From Pseudomonadales bacterium (GTDB lineage: Bacteria; Pseudomonadota; Gammaproteobacteria; Pseudomonadales; IMCC2047), in assembly GCA_021736745.1 (NCBI GenBank), contig JAIPFG010000144.1:1-7693 (forward strand): DNA of 7,693 nucleotides. The letters are read 5' to 3'. Below, in pieces: positions 1 to 6,789 of this stretch. Position numbers and translations under genes: made by a program. Under the pieces are notes generated by a model, which saw nothing but the letters and a program-made list of their open reading frames with translations, was not told the origin of the DNA and did no database searches. The first letter of the stretch is position 1. Every line of letters begins with the position of its first letter.

Positions 1-2
1 TA

Positions 3-1418
3 TTACTCGAAAACAGAGCCGACTTTTTTATTCATTGGTTCGCCCTGAATAAGCTTGGCGTGAGCGTTGTGCCGATTAATGGCGAAATGCAAATTGAGGA
101 AATATCCTACCTTCTGGATAACAGTGACGCGTGCCTTGCTGTTTCCATTCCGGAAAAGAAAAGGAAACTTGAACAGGCCGCAAGTCAGTTAGAAAGAACG
201 ATCCCCGTTATTTCAACTAATGAATTTAACCGTCTTCCCGACAGTCTGTTCACGGCAACAAAATTGCAGCCGGGCAAGCAAAGCGAGTGCGCAATACTCT
301 ACACCTCTGGTAGCACTGGCAAACCCAAGGGCTGCCGACTATCGAACGAATATTTTCTGGAGTGTGGGCGCTGGTACATGAACCTGGATGGACTTTGCCA
401 ACAAGAGCCCGGCAAAGAACGCATCATCACACCCCTGCCCCTCGTCCACATGAACGCCATGGCCTGCTCCTCGATGGCCATGCTGATGAGCGGTGGCTGT
501 ATTGTACAGTTAGACCGTTTTCACCCTAAAACCTGGTGGGCTTCAGTGCGGGAATCCAAAGCTACCATCATCCATTACCTTGGGGTAATGCCCGCAATAT
601 TATTGAACATGCCAGCATCACCGGAGGATAATTTTAGTCAGCAAATCAAATTTGGCTTTGGCGCAGGCGTTAACCCTGAACACCACGCCCCTTTTGAGCA
701 GCGCTTTGGTTTTCCCCTCATTGAAGCCTGGGCAATGACTGAGTCTGGCACTGCCGGTTGTATTATTGCCAATCACGTGCCTCGTTCTGTTGGCACCAGT
801 TGTTTGGGCAAACGCTCGGATCAGGTAGAAATTAAACTGGTCGACGACAAAGGCATTGAAGTTGCCCAAGGTCAACCGGGAGAACTGCTGGTGCGCGCCG
901 CTGGGGACAATCCCCGCAAGGGATTTTTTTCTGGTTATTACAAGAATGATGCCGCCACACAAGAAGCATGGGAAGGGAACTGGCTGCATACCGGCGATAT
1001 ACTGCGTCAGGACGAGGAGGGTTATTTTTATTTCGTCGATCGCAAAAAAAATGTTATTCGCCGTAGCGGTGAAAATATTTCTGCCTTGGAAGTGGAAGCC
1101 GCTTTGGTGCTTAACAGCCTGGTTGAGCAAGTGGCCGTGACACCCGTGCCCGATGAAATTCGCGGCGACGAGGTCATGGCCTGTGTTATTTTAAAAGCCG
1201 GAGCAGAAGCTAACGAGGCAACAGCAAAATCCATCTTTGAACACGCTAAGCAATCACTGGTCTATTACAAGCTACCTGGTTATATTGCCTTTGTCGAACA
1301 ACTTCCGCTCACCGCTTCACAGAAACTGCAACGTGGCGAAGTCAAACTACTGGGGAGAGAGCTGATGGTGCAAGCAAATTGTTACGACTTACGCCAGCTA
1401 AAGCGCAGACAGAAATAA
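3..1418 (+). CDS. AMP-forming acyl-CoA synthetase (CaiC-like), 5' end missing
   Basis: ATP-dependent acid:CoA ligase of the ANL superfamily, which activates a carboxylic acid through an acyl-adenylate to the CoA thioester, presumably in the cytoplasm. The reading frame is open to the left edge and the residues before the GTG at 60 (ENRADFFIHWFALNKLG) already fit the family, so the true start lies upstream and roughly the first 50-80 residues are missing. Counting from the GTG at 60, the motifs in order are the phosphate-binding YTSGSTGKPKG (81-91), AWAMTESG (223-230), the ATP-ribose aspartate in WLHTGD (308-313), the hinge region DRKKNVIRRSGENIS (327-341), and the adenylation lysine K422 in TASQKLQR. 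The RRSGENIS hinge resembles crotonobetaine/carnitine-CoA ligases more than benzoate-CoA ligases or FadD. It is the first visible gene of the operon, 22 bp before the thiolase-like gene. The substrate is unknown; a pathway acid or a ring-cleavage product are both possible. Confidence 0.9.
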   Translation, partial: LLENRADFFIHWFALNKLGVSVVPINGEMQIEEISYLLDNSDACLAVSIPEKKRKLEQAASQLERTIPVISTNEFNRLPDSLFTATKLQPGKQSECAILYTSGSTGKPKGCRLSNEYFLECGRWYMNLDGLCQQEPGKERIITPLPLVHMNAMACSSMAMLMSGGCIVQLDRFHPKTWWASVRESKATIIHYLGVMPAILLNMPASPEDNFSQQIKFGFGAGVNPEHHAPFEQRFGFPLIEAWAMTESGTAGCIIANHVPRSVGTSCLGKRSDQVEIKLVDDKGIEVAQGQPGELLVRAAGDNPRKGFFSGYYKNDAATQEAWEGNWLHTGDILRQDEEGYFYFVDRKKNVIRRSGENISALEVEAALVLNSLVEQVAVTPVPDEIRGDEVMACVILKAGAEANEATAKSIFEHAKQSLVYYKLPGYIAFVEQLPLTASQKLQRGEVKLLGRELMVQANCYDLRQLKRRQK

Positions 1419-1440
1419 GCTAATTACAAGGCAAGCTCAT

Positions 1441-2625
1441 ATGAATATTAGCCAGCCAAAATCTTACGCAGGAGTCGCTCTGGTTGCACCCACCAGTTTC
1501 GGGTATAGCCGTCAGAGCGAACGAGGCGCGAATTGGTTTATCGGTCGTACGCTGGCGCAAATGCTAAGCACCTCTGGCCTCAAAAAAACAGATGTTGATG
1601 GCATGGCCATTACCAGCATTACCCTTACCCCTGATTCTGCCATTACCCTCACCCAACATTTTGGCATGACGCTGCGTTGGCTAGATCAGGTTTCACTCGG
1701 TGGCGCATCCGGCATTGCCGCCATGCAACGCGGAGCGAGAGCTATACAAGCCGGTGATGCCGAAGTTATCGCCTGCATTGGCGCAGACACCTCCATTCAA
1801 GGTGGTTTTGGCGAACTGATCAGCCAATTTAGCCGCTTCACCATGGATGCTTCGTACCCCTATGGTGCTGCAGGCCCGAATGCTGCTTTTGCGTTGATCA
1901 CGCAACGCTATATGGAACAATACGGAGCAACGCGAGAAGACTTTGGGCACATTGCTGTCTCCCAGCGCTACAACGCAAAGCATTACACACCGGCATTACT
2001 CGGTCATAAACCATTAAGCATGGGGGATTATCTTACCGCCCGCCCTGTCGCTGGACCATTACATCTGTTCGACTGTGTCATGCCCTGCGCAGGAGCAGAA
2101 GGCTTTCTTTTGATGACGATTGAACGCGCCAAATCATTAAATGTACCTTACTCGACTATCGCTGCTATTGGTGAGCTGCATAACGCCTTTCCAGATGATC
2201 CCGTGCAGATTCGCGGTGGCTGGGCTGCTTATCGCGACAACCTGTACAACAGTGCGCAAGTAACGCCTGGTGATATTGATCTGCTGGAAACCTATGACGA
2301 CTATCCGGTTATCTCGATGCTGCAATTTGAAGGCTTGGGCTTTTGCCCGGAAGGAGAAGCCAGCCAGTTTGTCCGCGCCACACCCCTGACTTTTGATGGA
2401 GGCGGCTTACCGCATAACACCTCCGGTGGCCAACTCTCCGTGGGACAGGCGGGCTTTGCCGGTGGTTATCTCGGCTTGGTAGAGGCCATTCGCCAACTTA
2501 ACGGGCAAGCGGTGCAAAATCAGGTGTCAGGCGCTATGCATGCCATGGTCAGTGGTTATGGCATGATCAACTATGATCGTGGTCTGTGCAGCGCCGCCGC
2601 CATCATCAGGGGCGCAAACGTATGA
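1441..2625 (+). CDS. Thiolase-fold lipid-transfer-type protein lacking the catalytic Cys; probable retro-aldolase subunit
   Basis: A 394-residue protein of the SCP-x/lipid-transfer branch of the thiolase superfamily. The nucleophile region reads SLGGASGIAAM (85-95), where the cysteine expected before ASG is Gly88. The C-terminal histidine motif is also altered: NTSGGQLSVGQAG (326-338) has Gln336 where thiolases have His in GH. The family signature ETYDDYP...LEGLGFCPEGE-type region is present around 283-306. Loss of both residues argues against ordinary thiolysis. Known cysteine-less relatives such as mycobacterial Ltp2 act with a DUF35 partner as retro-aldolases in steroid side-chain removal, using tyrosines; Tyr285 and Tyr343 here are candidates that need alignment. 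The next gene is a DUF35 protein overlapping by 4 bp, supporting a complex. The ATG at 1441 has a weak AAGG nine bases upstream. The specific reaction is inferred, not shown. Confidence 0.9.
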   Translation: MNISQPKSYAGVALVAPTSFGYSRQSERGANWFIGRTLAQMLSTSGLKKTDVDGMAITSITLTPDSAITLTQHFGMTLRWLDQVSLGGASGIAAMQRGARAIQAGDAEVIACIGADTSIQGGFGELISQFSRFTMDASYPYGAAGPNAAFALITQRYMEQYGATREDFGHIAVSQRYNAKHYTPALLGHKPLSMGDYLTARPVAGPLHLFDCVMPCAGAEGFLLMTIERAKSLNVPYSTIAAIGELHNAFPDDPVQIRGGWAAYRDNLYNSAQVTPGDIDLLETYDDYPVISMLQFEGLGFCPEGEASQFVRATPLTFDGGGLPHNTSGGQLSVGQAGFAGGYLGLVEAIRQLNGQAVQNQVSGAMHAMVSGYGMINYDRGLCSAAAIIRGANV

Positions 2626-3092
2626 CCGGTCAGATTCTGCCACCAAAACAGCGCACGGCGCTAGGTAATGCTTTAACTGCCGCTACTCGCGAAGGTGAAT
2701 TAGTGCTCCAACAATGTCAACAATGCGCCGCCGTACAGTATCCCCCCCGGGAAATCTGTTATCGATGTCTGAGCGATCAGCTGAATTGGCAAGTGGCCGC
2801 CTCGGGCGGGACCGTATTGTCAGCTGTTGAATTACATCACAGCTATGAAGATTTCTTTACTGAAAAATTACCCTGGATAATAGCTTCCATTCAATTGGAT
2901 AACGGTCCTATTGTTTTCGCCCATATCAACAAAAACATCGTGCAAAAAAATACTCCTGTCAGGGTGTTCGCCCATGTCGACGGATCCGGACAGGCAGTGC
3001 TCATTGCCGCAGAAAAAAATAGCGATAAAAACCACGACCCGGCTTTACTTGAACAGATGGGATTTAACGAAATTCTCTCTCACAAAGGCTGA
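2622..3092 (+). CDS. DUF35 zinc-ribbon/OB-fold protein, partner of the thiolase-like protein
   Basis: A 156-residue protein with the usual DUF35 layout: an N-terminal helix, a rubredoxin-like zinc ribbon with Cys32-x2-Cys35 and Cys46-x2-Cys49 (QYPPREICYRC between the pairs is typical), then a small OB fold from about residue 55 to 135. DUF35 proteins are non-catalytic or accessory partners of thiolase-superfamily enzymes; in Ltp2-type aldolases the DUF35 domain is required for activity. I chose ATG 2622 because it overlaps the preceding stop as ATGA and has AGGGG (2608-2612) nine bases upstream. A GTG at 2586 in the same frame would add an arginine-rich, family-atypical 12 residues and lies deep in the previous gene. 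The overlap suggests translational coupling and roughly equal amounts of the two proteins. The C-terminal 25 residues are hydrophilic and not recognisable. No fused hydratase domain is present, unlike ChsH2. Confidence 0.9.
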   Translation: MTGQILPPKQRTALGNALTAATREGELVLQQCQQCAAVQYPPREICYRCLSDQLNWQVAASGGTVLSAVELHHSYEDFFTEKLPWIIASIQLDNGPIVFAHINKNIVQKNTPVRVFAHVDGSGQAVLIAAEKNSDKNHDPALLEQMGFNEILSHKG

Positions 3093-3124
3093 CAAATTCT
3101 CATTTTAAAATAGGCGACAAACAC

Positions 3125-3853
3125 ATGACCAACAAAACAGCATTAGTGACAGGCGGTAGCACTGGAATTGGCCAAGCAATTTGTGAACGATTTCTCAATC
3201 AGGGCTATCAGGTCATTAACCTAGCACGACGGGCCTTGGAACTCGATAATCATCAGTTACATAATGTGTCTGTCGATCTTTCCGATGTTGACGCTACCCA
3301 GGCAGCCGCTAAACAAGCCGCAGACAATTTTAATATCACCACACTGGTGCACAATGCCGGCTTGATCCGGCCGGCACTGCTGGAAGAGGTTGCCATCGAA
3401 GACCTGGATTATTTGACCCATATCCATATCGGCGCGGCTATCAGTCTGACACAGGCCGTGTTACCGGCCATGAAACAAGCCCATTTCGGACGCATTATTT
3501 TGATTACCTCTCGGGCTGCGCTCGGGCTAGAGACACGAACCAATTATTCGGCCACTAAAGCTGGGATGATGGGCATGGCCCGCACTTGGGCTTTAGAACT
3601 GGGAAAACACGGCATTACCGTTAACACCGTAGCCCCCGGCCCCATCGCCGCCACCGAAATGTTTCACAATGTTATTCCTGAAGGTGATCCTAAAATACAG
3701 AAAATCGCTGACAGCATACCGGTTAAGCGGGTGGGTACGCCTGATGACATCGCCAATGCCGTTCATTTTTTGGCATCACCGGATAGCGGATTTATTACCG
3801 GACAAACACTCATGGTTTGTGGTGGAGCAAGCCTTGGAGCGTTATCGCTTTAG
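3125..3853 (+). CDS. Short-chain dehydrogenase/reductase (SDR)
   Basis: A 242-residue classical SDR with a Rossmann fold. The cofactor motif TGGSTGIG is at 9-16, NAG at 77-79, the catalytic serine at Ser129, and the Tyr141-x3-Lys145 pair in NYSATKAG. The PGPIAATEM segment after the active site is typical. The position usually held by the catalytic-tetrad asparagine (about residue 101, in THIHIGAAISLTQ) is histidine. After the second beta strand the sequence is NLARR, with arginines at 35-36 rather than an acidic residue, which hints at NADP(H). Placed directly before the dioxygenase subunits, it could be a cis-dihydrodiol dehydrogenase (BenD or CmtB role) or could oxidise a hydroxyacyl-CoA or reduce a ketone. 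The ATG at 3125 has AGG at 3112-3114, ten bases upstream. Gaps are 32 bp to the DUF35 gene and 42 bp to the dioxygenase. Confidence 0.92.
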   Translation: MTNKTALVTGGSTGIGQAICERFLNQGYQVINLARRALELDNHQLHNVSVDLSDVDATQAAAKQAADNFNITTLVHNAGLIRPALLEEVAIEDLDYLTHIHIGAAISLTQAVLPAMKQAHFGRIILITSRAALGLETRTNYSATKAGMMGMARTWALELGKHGITVNTVAPGPIAATEMFHNVIPEGDPKIQKIADSIPVKRVGTPDDIANAVHFLASPDSGFITGQTLMVCGGASLGALSL

Positions 3854-3880
3854 GACACAAACCATCAATAGCTTTCAGTT

Positions 3881-3885
3881 AGAGG
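3881..3885 (+). promoter_or_regulatory. Ribosome binding site of the dioxygenase alpha subunit
   Basis: AGAGG lies ten bases before the ATG at 3896, supporting that start. No promoter is evident in the 42 bp gap, so the gene is probably read from upstream. Confidence 0.6.
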
Positions 3886-3895
3886 TATTAGCACC

Positions 3896-5221
3896 ATGAA
3901 ATACAGCAACGAACAGTTAGCTCAATTGATCGAGCCGACGCGAGTACATCGAAAGGTCTATCTCGACCCTGATATATTTGATATGGAAATGGAGCGCATC
4001 TGGGGTAGCGCCTGGATTTATATTGGCCATGAAAGTCAGGTTAAAACACCTGGCGAATACGCCACGGCAACGATGGGTAATAAAGTCCCCGTCATTATGG
4101 TCCGCGACAAGGACAGTAAAATTCATGTCTTGCATAATCGCTGCGGCCACAAGGGTGCCAAGCTGGTAGATCAGGCCAGCGGTAAAGTCAGCGCTTTCCG
4201 CTGCTGTTATCACGGCTGGACCTATCGCATTGACGGCAAGTTGGTCGGGGTACCAAATATGCCAGGATACGAAGGCACCGGTTTTGATAAAAGCGACCCG
4301 CAGTACAGTATGCAAAAAGTAGCCCAGTACGATAGCTACCGAGGCTTTGTCTTTGCTACGTTAGATCCAACCGCTCCCAAACTAACCACATGGATGGGTG
4401 CGGGGATGGCCGAATGTCTCGACAATCTGTGTGACCGCTCACCCGAGGGTGAAGTGGAAGTGATCGGTAAACCCATGCGCTATGTGCATGACTGTAACTG
4501 GAAAATGTTTACGGAAAATCTTAATGACGGTATGCACCCGATGGTCGTGCACCAAGGTGTGGTCGATGCCGCGTTACAATACATGAAAACGGTACCGGAA
4601 GACTCCGCCGAACGTTCCGAGGCGGAAATTATTCCACCCTTTGGAGCTTCCTATGAACATTTCGAAAGTACCGATCTGTTCGCTTATCAGTACGGCCACC
4701 ACTATGATGGCGGGCGCACTAGCATTCATGCTGCCTACTCAGTACCCAATGATTACGAACAGTTGATGATTGCAGCCTACGGCCAGAAGAAAACCCGCGA
4801 AATACTGACTTTTAACAGTCACAACACTATGTACTACCCTTCCCTCACCACCAAAACAGCGGTTCAGAACATACGGGTAGTGCGCCCTATTTCAGTGAAT
4901 AAAACCATTATCGAAAGTTGGTCATTTCGACTCAAAGGGGCGCCGGATAACATGCTGAAAAGAACTATTCTGTATTCCCGCCTGATCAATTCCTCTTTCG
5001 GCATGGTCGGCCCGGACGATTTAACCGCTTACTATCGCATGCAGAATGGCCTTGAATCGAATGGCTCGGACTGGATCGAGATGCATCGTCACTATGGTCG
5101 AGATGAGGATAAAGGGGATTATATCCACGGATTGCTCACCGGCGACCTGGACATACGCACGCAATACAAAGCTTGGAAAGACTACATGACAAGAGAACAA
5201 CTCGCTCAGGAGGTGGCCTAA
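3896..5221 (+). CDS. Rieske aromatic ring-hydroxylating dioxygenase, large (alpha) subunit
   Basis: A 441-residue oxygenase alpha subunit that would add both atoms of O2 to an aromatic or related ring. The Rieske [2Fe-2S] ligands are Cys83-x-His85, then 17 residues, then Cys103-x2-His106 (CCYHGWTY, with a cysteine in place of the usual proline). The catalytic domain has the mononuclear iron site NWKMFTENLNDGMHPMVVH: Asp211 as the bridging carboxylate, His214 and His219 as ligands, with the third ligand likely Asp374 or Asp375 in GPDDLTAYYRMQ. Spacing matches the D-x2-H-x4-H pattern of naphthalene dioxygenase. The length and the N-terminal region (YLDPDIFDMEMERIWGSAWIY) most resemble benzoate/anthranilate-type subunits, which act on ring carboxylic acids; substrate remains unknown. 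The stop codon directly abuts the beta-subunit start. The electron donor (BenC-like reductase or ferredoxin) is not in the window. Confidence 0.95.
   Translation: MKYSNEQLAQLIEPTRVHRKVYLDPDIFDMEMERIWGSAWIYIGHESQVKTPGEYATATMGNKVPVIMVRDKDSKIHVLHNRCGHKGAKLVDQASGKVSAFRCCYHGWTYRIDGKLVGVPNMPGYEGTGFDKSDPQYSMQKVAQYDSYRGFVFATLDPTAPKLTTWMGAGMAECLDNLCDRSPEGEVEVIGKPMRYVHDCNWKMFTENLNDGMHPMVVHQGVVDAALQYMKTVPEDSAERSEAEIIPPFGASYEHFESTDLFAYQYGHHYDGGRTSIHAAYSVPNDYEQLMIAAYGQKKTREILTFNSHNTMYYPSLTTKTAVQNIRVVRPISVNKTIIESWSFRLKGAPDNMLKRTILYSRLINSSFGMVGPDDLTAYYRMQNGLESNGSDWIEMHRHYGRDEDKGDYIHGLLTGDLDIRTQYKAWKDYMTREQLAQEVA
5208..5213 (+). promoter_or_regulatory. Ribosome binding site of the dioxygenase beta subunit
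   Basis: A consensus AGGAGG sits inside the last codons of the alpha gene, eight bases before the beta ATG at 5222. It is the strongest Shine-Dalgarno in the window and suggests tight coupling of the two subunits. Confidence 0.8.
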
Positions 5222-5719
5222 ATGACAACGATCATATCCGCCAACCCTTCTATTCGCGACATCGAACAATTGCTTTACCAAGAAGCGTCCTTTTTGGACA
5301 AACCGGATTTGGATCGTTGGATTGAGCTCTATACGGAAGACGGCACTTACTGGATGCCCGCCCGGGAAGACCAAGAAGACCCGGAATTTGAACTCTCACA
5401 TATCTACGATGACCATGTCATGATGGAGATACGACGACGAAATTTTGTGCATCCTCGAGCCGCATCCAAGGACTACAAAATTCGCTGCTCCCATATTATC
5501 AGTAATATCCAGATGGCTGAGCTCGATGCCAGCACCGGCGACTGTACGATCACCTCCAACTTTCATGCACTGGTGAATTATATGGGCGAACAACGCATGT
5601 ACGGTGGCAGCTATACTCACCGACTCACCAAAGATAAGGACGGCTACAAAATTCGACATAAACGGGTCGACCTAATTAACTGCGAAGAACCGCAAAAATC
5701 GATGATTATTTATTTATAA
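5222..5719 (+). CDS. Aromatic ring-hydroxylating dioxygenase, small (beta) subunit
   Basis: A 165-residue SnoaL/NTF2-like beta subunit, which packs with the alpha subunit (alpha3beta3 in the best-known members) and is mainly structural. Family features visible are the N-terminal helix IRDIEQLLYQEASFLD (11-26), the segment DRWIELYTEDGTYWMPA (31-47), which is the hallmark of BenB/XylY-type subunits, and a C-terminal beta-sheet region ending in KIRHKRVDLINCEEP (143-157). The length matches benzoate- and anthranilate-dioxygenase small subunits (about 160). The start directly follows the alpha stop and has a consensus ribosome binding site. It is the last gene before a terminator, so it appears to end the operon. 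Confidence 0.94.
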   Translation: MTTIISANPSIRDIEQLLYQEASFLDKPDLDRWIELYTEDGTYWMPAREDQEDPEFELSHIYDDHVMMEIRRRNFVHPRAASKDYKIRCSHIISNIQMAELDASTGDCTITSNFHALVNYMGEQRMYGGSYTHRLTKDKDGYKIRHKRVDLINCEEPQKSMIIYL

Positions 5720-5753
5720 CGTTTATTCGTCAGAAATTTCACCGATACACCAT

Positions 5754-5789
5754 GATGTCGTAAATCAAATTTACGGCATCTTTCCTTTT
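5754..5789 (+). terminator. Rho-independent terminator after the dioxygenase operon
   Basis: A 12 bp stem (arms 5754-5765 and 5769-5780, one T-G wobble) closes a 3-base CAA loop and is followed by TTTCCTTTT. It begins 34 bp after the beta-subunit stop. The stem is AT-rich in its loop-proximal half, and the T tail is broken by CC, so termination may be incomplete. Confidence 0.8.
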
Positions 5790-5836
5790 AAGCCGGGGTC
5801 AACGAATACATTTTAGTACGACTGTATGGTTTAATG

Positions 5837-5871
5837 GTTCTCTCAAATTTGTTTCCGAATAAACAGAGAAC
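5837..5871 (+). repeat. Bulged inverted repeat upstream of the U32 gene pair
   Basis: GTTCTCT (5837-5843) pairs with AGAGAAC (5865-5871), and GTTT (5851-5854) pairs with AAAC (5861-5864). The result is 11 bp of stem with a 7-base bulge (CAAATTT) on the left arm and a CCGAAT loop. It ends 15 bases before the ATG at 5887. It could be an operator dyad or a leader RNA hairpin that controls access to the start. The sequence match is clear; the function is inferred. Confidence 0.5.
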
Positions 5872-5886
5872 ATTGTCATACGCATC

Positions 5887-6789
5887 ATGAAACATTACCC
5901 GGATTTATACCTCTCTTTCACCGACCCAAAAGAAGCCCGAAAATTAGATGCTCTAGCGTCATTGACTGTCGCCGTTTGTTTGTCCGCACTTGAGAGAGAT
6001 GCCACCATTTTTCCGGCCGATATTTCAGGTCGGACTATCAAAGGCATCCAGTTTGGTAATGAATTTTGTGAGCGTTTACTACCCTGCCAAAGAGATTTAT
6101 CCCACTTAATTGGTTGGTGCCGGGAAAGACAGTTGACCTTAACCTTATCCACACCGATGCTAGCCGATAAGGGCATCATGCAACTCACGAAATTGTTGCC
6201 GCTGCTACCCGACCAAAGCGAAGTAGTGTGCAATGATTTTGGCGTACTGCACTTAATCTCTGAAAAGTTCTGCCGCCTGAGACTCATCGCTGGCCGCCAA
6301 CTGTGCAAAATGATCAAAGACCCTCGGTTACCCTCAGCGGAATGGGCTCAGGCAGCAGCCCCTAACAGGCAATCAACACTTTTCAAGCAAATGATGAAGC
6401 ATTTTAATATCTCCATGTTAGAAACGGAGATACGCCCCTTTGCTGAGGTAACTGATTTTGAACCCAAGGACCTAGATTTATCGGTACATTTCCCCTTTGC
6501 CTACACGCTCAAAGGCCGCATTTGCCGTTCCGGTTCAACACACCTGACCAAACAGAACAAATTTACCCCGGGCCATCACTGCCAAAAGGAATGCTTAACT
6601 TACTTCAGCAAAATGGAGCGCAAAAGTCAGCAGAGTCCGCATGAACTCAAAACTTTCATGCGCGGTAATACTCTCTTTTATCGCTATTCTAATACACAGG
6701 AACACGTGCTCGCACAGGCACTTCATAATGGCTGGATCAACCGTCTCATTCTATCCGGAGATTGGAATGAAAATCGTCGCCCCCATTAG
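5887..6789 (+). CDS. U32-family protein with UbiV-like cysteine layout
   Basis: A 300-residue protein of the peptidase U32 family, most of whose studied bacterial members are iron-sulfur hydroxylases or their partners rather than proteases. The segment FGNEFCERL (56-64) aligns with the first cysteine region of UbiV, and the later set Cys213, Cys232-x3-Cys236 (in GRICRSGS and HHCQKEC) mirrors the UbiV pattern, giving four likely [4Fe-4S] ligands: Cys61, Cys213, Cys232 and Cys236. The motifs VVCNDFGVL (113-121) and AGRQLCKMIKDPRLP (135-149) are unlike E. coli UbiV and resemble another U32 branch, as I recall it. It has six further cysteines. There is no good Shine-Dalgarno before ATG 5887; the only purine run, AGAGA at 5865-5869, is too far and lies in the inverted repeat. 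No signal peptide is seen. It overlaps the next U32 gene by 23 bp. The substrate is unknown. Confidence 0.82.
   Translation: MKHYPDLYLSFTDPKEARKLDALASLTVAVCLSALERDATIFPADISGRTIKGIQFGNEFCERLLPCQRDLSHLIGWCRERQLTLTLSTPMLADKGIMQLTKLLPLLPDQSEVVCNDFGVLHLISEKFCRLRLIAGRQLCKMIKDPRLPSAEWAQAAAPNRQSTLFKQMMKHFNISMLETEIRPFAEVTDFEPKDLDLSVHFPFAYTLKGRICRSGSTHLTKQNKFTPGHHCQKECLTYFSKMERKSQQSPHELKTFMRGNTLFYRYSNTQEHVLAQALHNGWINRLILSGDWNENRRPH
6757..6760 (+). promoter_or_regulatory. Ribosome binding site of the second U32 gene
   Basis: GGAG lies six bases before the ATG at 6767, within the end of the preceding gene. It supports this overlapping start. Confidence 0.65.

Noticed and set aside
60..62. GTG as the start of the acyl-CoA synthetase
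   Set aside because: The frame is open upstream to the window edge and the translated residues fit the family N-terminal domain, so the gene starts outside the window.
618..1130. Minus-strand 170-codon open frame inside the ligase gene
   Set aside because: It lies wholly opposite a strongly supported ligase and shows no recognisable domain; it is a frame shadow.
2586..2621. Upstream GTG extension of the DUF35 gene
   Set aside because: It adds a basic, low-complexity stretch unlike the family; ATG 2622 has a Shine-Dalgarno and a classic ATGA overlap.
3917..4315. Minus-strand 132-codon open frame inside the dioxygenase alpha gene
   Set aside because: It is antisense to the Rieske domain coding region and its translation has no family features.
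5790..5886. Sigma-70 promoter or FNR-type site for the U32 pair
   Set aside because: I found no convincing -35/-10 pair at proper spacing and no TTGAT-N4-ATCAA palindrome, although a promoter must probably lie here if the terminator works.
5895..6317. Minus-strand 140-codon open frame opposite the first U32 gene
   Set aside because: The plus-strand frame has clear U32 motifs and cysteine spacing; the antisense translation has none.
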